7,233 nt of DNA from Verrucomicrobiota bacterium (GTDB lineage: Bacteria; Verrucomicrobiota; Verrucomicrobiia; Limisphaerales; JAHEOI01): positions 1 to 7,233 of the forward strand of contig JAHEOI010000017.1 of NCBI GenBank assembly GCA_018610125.1, in the 5' to 3' direction. Both the position numbers and the translations under genes were made by a program. Below the pieces are notes generated by a model, which had not been told where the DNA came from, made no database searches, and was given only the letters and a program-made list of their open reading frames with translations. Position 1 is the first letter of the stretch. Each line of letters starts with the position of its first letter. Positions 1-7,082 of the stretch are shown here, one piece after another.

Positions 1-1068
1 ACCGAGCGCATTCTCTGTCTGAACGAGCAAACCGGGGAAATCGAGTGGGAGCATGAGTACTCATGCACTTACACGATGAGCTTCCCTGCCGGACCCCGCA
101 CAACACCCGTTATCGATGGAGGCAATGTCTACACGCTCGGGGCCGAGGGTGACCTGCTCTGTCTCAATGCAAAAACGGGAAAGGTTGTCTGGTCGCGCGA
201 TTTCAAGGAGGACTTTGGTGTTGAGACCCCGCTCTGGGGATTCTCAGCGCATCCCTTGATCGATGGTGACAAGCTGATCTGCCTCGTCGGCGGCGACGGC
301 ACAACCGCGGTCGCCTTCGACAAAAAGACCGGCCAAGAAATCTGGAGCAATCTCAGCAGCACCGAGCCGGGCTATTGTCCTCCGGTCATTTATAAGGCAG
401 GCGGTGTCCGGCAGCTCATTATCTGGCACCCGGAGGCCGTCAATTCATTGAATCCCAACACCGGCAAGGTCTACTGGTCCCATCAAGCCAAAATCAAGTC
501 GGGACTGACAATTCCCACGCCGCGCAAAATGGGATCCTCGTTGTTCCTGACCTCCTTTTACAACGGTAGCATGATGTTTCGCTTGGTGTCGGAGGAGCCG
601 AAAGCCAAGCTGGTCTGGGAGACTTGGAAGACGAGCGCGAAAGACACCCGGCACATCAATAGCATTATCTCGACGCCCTTTTTGGAAGATGGCTACATCT
701 ACGGCGTCGACAGCTATGGTGAGTTTCGATGTCTCGAGGCCAAGACCGGCAAACGGCTCTGGAAGAGCATGAAGCCCACCACGGGCGACAAAAAGGCTCG
801 CTGGGCCAATGCCTTCATCGTCAAAAATGACGATCGCTACTTCCTGTTCAATGAGCAAGGCGACCTCATCATCGCGAAGCTGAAACCGGATGGCTACCAT
901 GAGATCGATCGCGCCCATTTGCTTGAGCCCACCAATAAGGCCGGCACCCTCCCACGAAAGGTCGTTTGGTCCCATCCCGCATTCGCTCATCAGCGGATCT
1001 ACGTCAGAAATGACAACCAAATCATCTGTGCCGACCTGGCAGCCGATCGCTACGCGGCCTCGAAATAA
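1..1068 (+). CDS. PQQ-like beta-propeller repeat protein (5' truncated by the window edge)
   Basis: The reading frame is open from base 1 to a TAA at 1066-1068, giving 355 visible residues; the true start lies upstream, and the ATG at 76 is only an internal methionine. The fragment repeats the beta-propeller blade signature seen in PQQ-binding-like and quinoprotein dehydrogenase-like proteins. TG-x-x-x-W motifs occur at visible residues 11-16 (TGEIEW), 59-64 (TGKVVW), about 110-115 (TGQEIW), 154-159 (TGKVYW) and about 249-254 (TGKRLW). They alternate with strand motifs such as TPVIDGGNVYTLG and TPFLEDGYIYGVD. Family members are usually periplasmic or exported beta-propellers of about 400-450 residues, so this is probably most of the protein. 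Any signal peptide would be in the missing part. No catalytic dehydrogenase residues are identifiable, and many such propellers in PVC bacteria do not bind PQQ and may act as scaffolds or binding proteins. The 3' end overlaps the opposite-strand GH19 gene by 47 bp. The fold is confident; the function is unknown. Confidence 0.9.
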   Translation, partial: TERILCLNEQTGEIEWEHEYSCTYTMSFPAGPRTTPVIDGGNVYTLGAEGDLLCLNAKTGKVVWSRDFKEDFGVETPLWGFSAHPLIDGDKLICLVGGDGTTAVAFDKKTGQEIWSNLSSTEPGYCPPVIYKAGGVRQLIIWHPEAVNSLNPNTGKVYWSHQAKIKSGLTIPTPRKMGSSLFLTSFYNGSMMFRLVSEEPKAKLVWETWKTSAKDTRHINSIISTPFLEDGYIYGVDSYGEFRCLEAKTGKRLWKSMKPTTGDKKARWANAFIVKNDDRYFLFNEQGDLIIAKLKPDGYHEIDRAHLLEPTNKAGTLPRKVVWSHPAFAHQRIYVRNDNQIICADLAADRYAASK

Positions 1069-2425
1069 CGTTCAGCTCGTACCGATCGCCATTATTACCA
1101 GGCTTAACCTGCAGGCGAGCGAGTCGAGTCGACGTCTCGGAAAGGGCAACCTTGCTGGCACGCAAAATCTCTTCAAAGGTCTCGGCATAGCCGGCAATTA
1201 GGCGAGCACGATCGAGGCCATTAACAATACGCCTTGCGTTAATGTAGTCGGTCTTTTTGGTGTTAATGAAATCCGATAGCGCCAGTCCTGTAAACATCCC
1301 CTTTCGCATACCGTACGACATCATCTCGTAAGCATACTCCGGCACCAACGCCAAGTCGGGTTGACGCACCAAATCGACCCCCACGACCTCGCTCATTACT
1401 TCATAGTTGTACTTCCATGTCAGTTGAACGTAACCGCGGCCATAGTAACGACGCCCGGTGACCGGATCCTTAAGGGCGTACAGCTTGCCTGCCGCCCTAC
1501 CCATCTCGGGAATCGGGTGCCACCGATTGCCCACTTCGCGCTTGGCGGTTGCCAGCATATAGGCCGCCCAACGCAAGTCGGTCACGCGAGGATCGTCCCG
1601 AATGAATCGAAGCAAACGAAGGAGGCCTTGTCGCTGGGCATCGCCAAGCGTTTCATCAAACGCGTTTTCGTATTTGGTAGCGACGAATTTTGGGTCAATT
1701 CGAAGCCCGCCATCGGAAGGCCGATGGAGAGCAGCGTCAACCTGGAGCCCAAACGGCGCAGAAGAAGTCCCTTCCTGATCGTACACGACGACAGACCACC
1801 GTGCTTGCGATTCTCCCAACCCGGCCAATACTTGGGCCTCTTTGTCACTAACAAACTTGAGCCGATCCGGATCAGTAATCCTCGGATAGGACACCTCCTT
1901 GGTCTCGTCACGGAAGGTGACCGAAAAGCCCGGGGCAAAGTGCTTGCCATGCAATGTGATCCACTGCCTGGAGGTAGAACCGGGCACGGGATTTGGATCG
2001 ACGCCCGTGACCACGGGACGCGACCGAAGTGAGTCATTCTGCGGCTTGACCGGGGGAGATTCGATCCGAAAATAGAAGGTATCGGAAAACTCGTTTGCCG
2101 AACCGTCAGCCAATGATTGCATGTTCCATCGGTATTCATGGCCATGCTCCAGTTGAGCCGTGTGCGTGACATTCGACTTTCCACGGATCGTTTTATTAAC
2201 GACAAGCTCCTTTGTATTTAGGTCCCGTACATAGAGGCGGTAGCCGCTAGCCTTGGACACGACACCCCATGAAAAAACAACCACGTTTTCGGACAGTATT
2301 GGGCCGGATGAGCTTGTAGTGCCGGGCGATTGAAGGTGAGGAGGCTCCACTCCGAGGCAACTGTCGATTTCCAATAAGGAGGCCGTTACGGTAACGATGA
2401 AAAGGATTTGTCGCGTCTTCTTCAT
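1022..2425 (-). CDS. Secreted FN3-TIG-GH19 protein, chitinase/lysozyme-like
   Basis: This 467-residue protein is predicted to hydrolyse beta-1,4-linked N-acetylglucosamine polymers: chitin, or possibly peptidoglycan, since GH19 enzymes of this compact type are also used as endolysins. I chose the ATG at 2425 because it opens a signal peptide: MKKTR, then a hydrophobic stretch to about residue 18, with cleavage probably near residue 25. The frame is open back to an ATG at 2491, but those 22 residues precede the signal peptide and cover the likely promoter. Residues about 30-121 form an FN3-like domain (SGYRLYVRDL, GHEYRWN). Residues about 136-230 form an IPT/TIG-like domain (VTGVDPNPVPGS, ITLHGKHFAPG). 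Residues about 240-422 are the GH19 domain, with candidate catalytic glutamates E297 (in AKREVG) and E307 (in PIPEMG), the substrate-cleft motif YYGRGYVQLTW at 327-337, and ARRIVNGLDRA at 397-407. About 45 C-terminal residues have no recognised domain. No CBM5/12 chitin-binding module is seen. The gene is divergent from the lyase and converges on the propeller gene. The family is confident; the substrate is not. Confidence 0.9.
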   Translation of the reverse strand: MKKTRQILFIVTVTASLLEIDSCLGVEPPHLQSPGTTSSSGPILSENVVVFSWGVVSKASGYRLYVRDLNTKELVVNKTIRGKSNVTHTAQLEHGHEYRWNMQSLADGSANEFSDTFYFRIESPPVKPQNDSLRSRPVVTGVDPNPVPGSTSRQWITLHGKHFAPGFSVTFRDETKEVSYPRITDPDRLKFVSDKEAQVLAGLGESQARWSVVVYDQEGTSSAPFGLQVDAALHRPSDGGLRIDPKFVATKYENAFDETLGDAQRQGLLRLLRFIRDDPRVTDLRWAAYMLATAKREVGNRWHPIPEMGRAAGKLYALKDPVTGRRYYGRGYVQLTWKYNYEVMSEVVGVDLVRQPDLALVPEYAYEMMSYGMRKGMFTGLALSDFINTKKTDYINARRIVNGLDRARLIAGYAETFEEILRASKVALSETSTRLARLQVKPGNNGDRYELNVISRPRSDRLPGRHR

Positions 2426-2439
2426 CACCAACGAACAAA

Positions 2440-2470
2440 ATTTTAACACAATTCCCGGCGCGCGGGTCAA
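2440..2470 (-). promoter_or_regulatory. Candidate promoter of the GH19 gene
   Basis: On the minus strand, a TTGACC box (2470-2465) matches the -35 consensus at 5 of 6 positions. After a 19-bp spacer comes TAAAAT (2445-2440), which matches the -10 consensus at 5 of 6 and is preceded by TG at 2448-2447, giving an extended -10. The spacer is slightly long for sigma-70, and the extended -10 could compensate. Transcription would start near 2433, only about 8 nt before the ATG at 2425. That agrees with the absence of a Shine-Dalgarno sequence there. The spacer contains the palindromic GC core CCCGGCGCGCGGG (2454-2466), which could be a regulator site or chance. This is a match by eye only. Confidence 0.4.
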
Positions 2471-2565
2471 GTCATTCTCACATTTTGGCATTGCTTCTCT
2501 GGCTTGATTCGGACCTGAAGCCCATTTCTCTTGTCATGGTCCGCGTATGCAAGCACGATCAAAGT

Positions 2566-5400
2566 ATGCATTACAAGCAAGGATGCTTCCGAGCTGGGGC
2601 GGTGCTTATTGGCGGTCTGCTGTGGGCCGGGGCCTGTCAGGCCGTGTTTGCAGCATCGAACGTCGCCCATCCGCGGCTCTTTCTGAATGAACGGCGCGTG
2701 TCAGAGATCCGCGAAGCGATCCAGTCACCCGGGACTCATCATGCCGAGGCTTACAAAGCGTTGAAATCCAAGGTCGACGAGGAAAACTTTCGCTTGTTTG
2801 GAGCGACCGAGGAGAACTGGAACTACGCCCGATCTTACCTCGCGCAATCGGCAGCCTTTCTTTACCGGATTACCGGCGACAGCCGTTACTCGGATTTGGC
2901 GTTTAGGACGCTCAAGGCAGTCCACGAGAACCCGGGTCCCGACGGACGTCTTCCCGAGGAAGGATACGGCCTTTCAAGGGCAACTGTAGGTCTCGGCTTT
3001 GCGATCGCATACGACTGGTGCTACGCGGATTGGAGCATGTCGCAACGTCGATACATCCGCGACAAGATCACGGCCGCCTTGGACGCCTGGCCGGACTATC
3101 ACCATGCGAATTTCGGGCATGAACGGGCTTCGAATTGGGTTGCTGTCTGTCGCGGGGGCGAATTGATCCTGCTGTTGTCGGCCGGACAGGAAAAAGAGCG
3201 ATCCGAGCGTTATGAATTCCTCAAACAGGAGTTAATCCGGCATATGCGGAATGGCTACGACGAGCTGGGTATCTCGCAGGAAGGGATCGGCTATACCGGA
3301 TACGGAGGGATCTTCTTATTGAGGGCGATTTATGCGACGGAAAGCATCGGTGACGAGGCGTTGGCCGAGGAGGCAGCAAACCACGCTTGGTGGAAACAAG
3401 CCATGTATGCCGGGACATTTGGTCGTATCCCAAGCTCGCATCGCTTGGATGGAGGCCGGGTCTTTCTGATGTCAGGAGTCGGCGGTCCCAATATTAATGA
3501 TGAAGGATGGGCCTCGCTCTTGCTCCATAGTGTGCCAAAGGACAAGCTGGGTTATTTTAAGTGGTGGTATGATCGGCATATCGGGAAAAAGGCGGTTCCG
3601 TTGGACGATCCCTCCGTCAAATATGACCCGGCGCGCTCAGGTCAGGTTTGGGCACTAATCTATTACCCCGAGGACGTGAAGGCGCAAGATCCGACGGGTG
3701 TCTTCCCCAAGATGGTCCATGGCCGCTCGGGAATGGGCTATTTCCGAAACCGGTGGCAGGATCCGAGCGACATCGTCGTCAATTTTACCGCCGATCAGCG
3801 ACGTCATTCGCATGCGTGGGATCAAGCGGAGGCGACACAGATCGGTCTGTTTGCCTATAATACGCTCTTTATCGGTGGACCTGGCAAAGAGCGGGATCCG
3901 GACTATTACAGCCAGCTTCTCGTCGATGGCCAAGTCCCTTCCACCGACTACACCGGAGAGCTTAAGGCTTTCGAGAGCTTCAAGAGAGGCAAGGATACCG
4001 GTTACGCGGTGCTCGGAGGCGGGAATCAATACCGCCGGCTTGCCGGGATCACCGTCCGCCGCGATTTCTTCCTTCAGGATGCGGCATTCGGAGAGAATTC
4101 ACTCTTGATGGCAACAGCCGACCAAATCGTCTCCGACCGGACACACCGTTACACATGGAATGCGAATCTGGGCGATGTCGAAGGCGATTGGGGCATTGAA
4201 GTGACGAAGAGGGAAGAGAATGGTGTCGCCACGTTTGTCATGAGAGGACGCTCCACGGGATTTGTCAAAGGGTGGGTCTTGGCGCCGAAAGGGGCCGCCC
4301 TTACAGTGGCGGATCCATTACAAATTGAGACCCGCGCGGCCAGCACGGATCTCGTGGTCGCGATGGCAGTGGGACATGGCGAGCTTCCAACAATAGACAT
4401 TCACCAAAGGAATCGATACGGCGTCAAGGCCGAGATCGGCGACCGGACGATTGCCTTCGACACCGAGCAAGGGCGGCTTTTGAGCAATGCCTCGGCACGC
4501 GAAGTCAGCTTGGAGGGACGTAGGCGCCCGCTGCCTGTCGATGGCTTGTCAGTCGAGATCGTCGGGGATGATCGGGCCAGGTTAAGCTGGGCCAAGCGCG
4601 ACTACGGGGCAAAAGAGCTCGTCGTTGAGCGTCGGAAAGAGAGCGGCTCCTTCCGGAAGGTGCGGGAGTTGGCACCGGACCGAACAAGCTGGCTGGATAA
4701 GCAGCTTGAACCAAGCACCTCTTACACCTGGCGAATTGTCGCCAACGCTGGGAAATACCATGCCGACCCATCGAGTGAAGTCAACGCGACCACTTGGCAG
4801 CATGGCTATCAACTCTTTATAGAAGATTTTTCCCCTCGGCGTGGCGAATCCATTCCGACAGAACATGCCCTAGGTCACTGGCGCTTCCGAAATCAGGATC
4901 GGGGATGGAAATGGCGCGAGGAGCGTGGCTCACCTCGGCATGCCTCCAACCTTGCCGGTTATCTCGGGACAGGCTCCGTACGGATTCACCATAAAAACAT
5001 TCTCTTTACCGACGACGTAATGGCGGACCTCTCGGGAAAATCCGCTCGGATTGCGTTTGATGTCCAAGCCCAGGCAACGACGCGGTTCGCCCCGATGTTG
5101 AAGATCGACGGACCAGGGTGGATCGTCGGCGGGAAACGCCATATCCACGAGACCGACCAATGGCAACAGCAGGCTTGGAAGATCACCAATGTCGAAGAGT
5201 GGCGTCGCGTCGACATCGAGTCATTGGCCACCGAGGAAAAGGTCGACATGACCAACGAGTCGCTGAAGCAGGTTCAAGGAATCGGTATTTGGGCGGAATG
5301 GCCAATCAATCAAAAGTGGGCCAAGGTCGATCAGCTCCATATCCGAGCTCGGAAGCTCGAGCAGCACCAAGGGGACAGCGATGGGCGAGATCAGCCTTGA
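2566..5400 (+). CDS. Secreted heparinase II/III-like polysaccharide lyase with FN3 and C-terminal beta-rich domains
   Basis: This 944-residue protein is predicted to cleave uronic-acid-containing polysaccharide (glycosaminoglycan- or alginate-like) by beta-elimination outside the cytoplasm. The ATG at 2566 opens a signal peptide (hydrophobic core about 11-22, cleavage near AVFA-AS at 29-30). The frame is open back to 2485, but those residues are charged and lie before the signal. No Shine-Dalgarno sequence precedes any candidate start. Residues about 35-370 form the alpha/alpha toroid: HPRLFL at 35-40, SNWVAVCRGG at 189-198 preceded by H185, and IGYTGYGG at 241-248, where the family usually has a Y-x-x-YG motif with a catalytic Tyr. 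Residues about 380-655 are the beta-sandwich domain, with H414/H416 in RRHSHAWDQ where the family carries an HxH motif. Residues 661-743 form an FN3 domain and 749-930 an unassigned beta-rich, jelly-roll-like domain. The classic N-N-H catalytic triplet is not evident, so the lyase subfamily is open and activity is inferred. The sulfatase follows after 92 bp, suggesting joint action on a sulfated glycan. Confidence 0.85.
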   Translation: MHYKQGCFRAGAVLIGGLLWAGACQAVFAASNVAHPRLFLNERRVSEIREAIQSPGTHHAEAYKALKSKVDEENFRLFGATEENWNYARSYLAQSAAFLYRITGDSRYSDLAFRTLKAVHENPGPDGRLPEEGYGLSRATVGLGFAIAYDWCYADWSMSQRRYIRDKITAALDAWPDYHHANFGHERASNWVAVCRGGELILLLSAGQEKERSERYEFLKQELIRHMRNGYDELGISQEGIGYTGYGGIFLLRAIYATESIGDEALAEEAANHAWWKQAMYAGTFGRIPSSHRLDGGRVFLMSGVGGPNINDEGWASLLLHSVPKDKLGYFKWWYDRHIGKKAVPLDDPSVKYDPARSGQVWALIYYPEDVKAQDPTGVFPKMVHGRSGMGYFRNRWQDPSDIVVNFTADQRRHSHAWDQAEATQIGLFAYNTLFIGGPGKERDPDYYSQLLVDGQVPSTDYTGELKAFESFKRGKDTGYAVLGGGNQYRRLAGITVRRDFFLQDAAFGENSLLMATADQIVSDRTHRYTWNANLGDVEGDWGIEVTKREENGVATFVMRGRSTGFVKGWVLAPKGAALTVADPLQIETRAASTDLVVAMAVGHGELPTIDIHQRNRYGVKAEIGDRTIAFDTEQGRLLSNASAREVSLEGRRRPLPVDGLSVEIVGDDRARLSWAKRDYGAKELVVERRKESGSFRKVRELAPDRTSWLDKQLEPSTSYTWRIVANAGKYHADPSSEVNATTWQHGYQLFIEDFSPRRGESIPTEHALGHWRFRNQDRGWKWREERGSPRHASNLAGYLGTGSVRIHHKNILFTDDVMADLSGKSARIAFDVQAQATTRFAPMLKIDGPGWIVGGKRHIHETDQWQQQAWKITNVEEWRRVDIESLATEEKVDMTNESLKQVQGIGIWAEWPINQKWAKVDQLHIRARKLEQHQGDSDGRDQP

Positions 5401-5492
5401 AAATAATCGTTACGTCAAGTATTGAACCCTCGATATCCTCTTTACTTCGCATAAAATGGGGAGTAAATCCGAAATTTGAGCCGGGAAATACA

Positions 5493-7082
5493 ATGAGGCG
5501 CAATTCGCAAAGCATAACGGAGAGGGGCGGCCATCGGCAGTTTTCGGCGCGCTGGTATGGTGCGATTATGATCATGCTGATTGCCGGCCTTGCTACGCCC
5601 GGCATGGGGTCGGCGACAAAGTCGCCCAACGTGATGATCCTCATTCCGGACCAAATGCGGGGAGATGCGATGTCGGCGGCGGGACACCCGGTGGTGGAAA
5701 CACCCAACATTGACCAATTGGCAAAAGAAGGCGCGCTGTTTCGCCGGGCATATGCCGAGGTCCCCTCGTGCATTCCCACGCGTTACGCAATGCTCACGGG
5801 TATGTCTCCCCAGGCTAGTGGCGTGGTGGGTTACACAGGCACGCGAATCACGCGCCGGACGATGCCGCAACTGTTCCAGGAGGCCGGCTACCAGACGGCA
5901 TTGGTCGGTCGCACAATGCACCAGGAAACGCCCGACGAAAAGCTGGGCTACGAGGATACGATTCAAGGCTCGGTATTTTCGGGGTATGGGAGAAATCAAG
6001 ACTATGTTCGTTTTCTTAAAAAGAAGCTCTCCCCCGACACTCGGTTCGGAAAGCGGCTACGTAATCGAGGTCTGAGAAGCATGGTCAAGGCAATGGGCGT
6101 GTCATATAACTATTGGCATGCCAACCCTTGGCCATTGAATAATGAGTGGCATCCTACCGCGTGGACCGCCCGACGATCGGAGCAGTGGGTCAAGCAGGCC
6201 GACGCGAATCGCCCGATATTCTTGACCGCCTCGTTTTATGCACCGCATTCACCCCTTTTCCCGCCCGACTCCTACTTCAACAAATACCTGAAAATGGATT
6301 TGCCGGATCCGGCACGAGGCGACTGGGTCGACTGGGATTGGCTTAGCACGGACGCACGGCGCAGCAACACGCGCGTTCTGCTCAAGGGCAAACGGCTGCG
6401 TCGGGCGCAGGCGGGCTATTTTGGCCTGATCCACCATCTTGATCACCAGATCGGGTCGCTCATCGACACGTTCAAGCGGCAAAGCGAGCAGAGCGGACGG
6501 TCATGGGTCATTGTCTTCGTCTCCGAACATGGCGAAATGCTTGGTGATCACGGCTACTATCGTAAGTGTGAGCCTTACGAAGGCTCAGCCAATATACCAT
6601 ACATCATTGCGACGTCCGACGACCTAAACTTCAAAGAGGGCGTGCGCTCCAAAGAGCCTGTCGGCACCCAGGACATCTTGCCGACTTTGGCTGATATCGC
6701 GGACATCGACACCCCCGAGCAGGTCACCGGCGTCTCCCTGGTGCCCACGCTTCGAGGAAAACAACAATCGGTTCGTCCCTGGCTTCATTTCGAGCATGCT
6801 CCCACCTACAGCAAACCGCAAGCCTTCCAGGCGCTGACCGATGGCCGATACAAATATATCTGGCGGCCCTTGGACGACGGCAAGGAACAACTGTTCGACC
6901 TCAAGCATGATCCGGAGGAAGAGCATAACCTGGCTGATGATTCCCGACAGCAGGATCTGCTTAAAAAGTGGCGAAATCGATTGATTCAGCGCCTTGCCGA
7001 TCGACCTGAAGGCTTCTCCGATGGCCAGCGCCTCATTCCCGGCCGACCATACAAAGCTCATATGTCCGGCAAGACACCGTAA
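5493..7082 (+). CDS. Type I (formylglycine-dependent) sulfatase
   Basis: This 529-residue enzyme is predicted to hydrolyse sulfate esters, most likely on a polysaccharide or its oligosaccharides given the adjacent lyase. C93 in the motif CIPTR (93-97) is the C-x-P-x-R site that an anaerobic or FGE-type maturase converts to formylglycine, and YAMLTGM follows as in S1 sulfatases. Metal-site candidates are D53-Q54 (IPDQMRGD) and E345-H346 (VSEHGEML, followed by GDHG). Other active-site candidates are R140 and H143 (VGRTMHQ), H252 (APHSPLFPP) and K358. The C-terminal EQLFDLKHDPEEEHNL (465-480) is the usual sulfatase tail motif. The start at 5493 gives an N-terminus with a hydrophobic segment (about 24-35) ending in GMGSA, a plausible but long signal peptide. 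A weak GGGA lies 6 nt upstream. The frame stays open back to 5118, but that part overlaps the lyase by 283 bp and encodes nothing sulfatase-like. The E345 and R140 positions deviate from the usual Asp and Lys. Family assignment is confident; the substrate is unknown. Confidence 0.93.
   Translation: MRRNSQSITERGGHRQFSARWYGAIMIMLIAGLATPGMGSATKSPNVMILIPDQMRGDAMSAAGHPVVETPNIDQLAKEGALFRRAYAEVPSCIPTRYAMLTGMSPQASGVVGYTGTRITRRTMPQLFQEAGYQTALVGRTMHQETPDEKLGYEDTIQGSVFSGYGRNQDYVRFLKKKLSPDTRFGKRLRNRGLRSMVKAMGVSYNYWHANPWPLNNEWHPTAWTARRSEQWVKQADANRPIFLTASFYAPHSPLFPPDSYFNKYLKMDLPDPARGDWVDWDWLSTDARRSNTRVLLKGKRLRRAQAGYFGLIHHLDHQIGSLIDTFKRQSEQSGRSWVIVFVSEHGEMLGDHGYYRKCEPYEGSANIPYIIATSDDLNFKEGVRSKEPVGTQDILPTLADIADIDTPEQVTGVSLVPTLRGKQQSVRPWLHFEHAPTYSKPQAFQALTDGRYKYIWRPLDDGKEQLFDLKHDPEEEHNLADDSRQQDLLKKWRNRLIQRLADRPEGFSDGQRLIPGRPYKAHMSGKTP

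Noticed and set aside
445..1020. 191-residue open frame on the minus strand inside the propeller gene.
   Set aside because: It lies entirely opposite a well-supported gene with clear blade repeats, and its translation shows no domain motif.
1361..2032. 223-residue open frame on the plus strand opposite the GH19 gene.
   Set aside because: It is antisense to well-conserved GH19 and TIG segments, has no recognisable motif and no start signal.
2351..2425. Lipoprotein signal for the GH19 protein, because a Cys occurs at residue 23 (IDSC).
   Set aside because: The residues before the Cys (E-I-D-S) do not fit a lipobox, where acidic residues at -2 are atypical; an ordinary signal peptide is more likely.
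2426..2491. Longer GH19 start at the ATG at 2491.
   Set aside because: It puts 22 extra residues before a normal signal peptide and covers the candidate promoter; ATG 2425 (MKKTR...) is a better start.
2485..2565. Longer lyase starts at the ATG at 2485 or 2536.
   Set aside because: They add charged residues before a standard signal peptide that begins at ATG 2566, and the 2485 start would overlap the candidate promoter region of the divergent gene.
5118..5492. Upstream in-frame extension of the sulfatase reading frame to an ATG at 5118.
   Set aside because: It overlaps 283 bp of the lyase coding region in another frame, has an arginine-rich composition typical of a shadow frame, and precedes the hydrophobic export segment.
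5401..5492. A separate promoter for the sulfatase, from TTGAAC (5422-5427) and TAAAAT (5452-5457).
   Set aside because: The spacing is 24 bp, too long for a sigma-70 promoter, and no other pairing in the gap was convincing.
5493..5620. Twin-arginine export signal for the sulfatase because it begins MRR.
   Set aside because: The residues after RR (NSQSI) do not match the S/T-RR-x-F-L-K consensus, and the arginines are about 20 residues from the hydrophobic segment.
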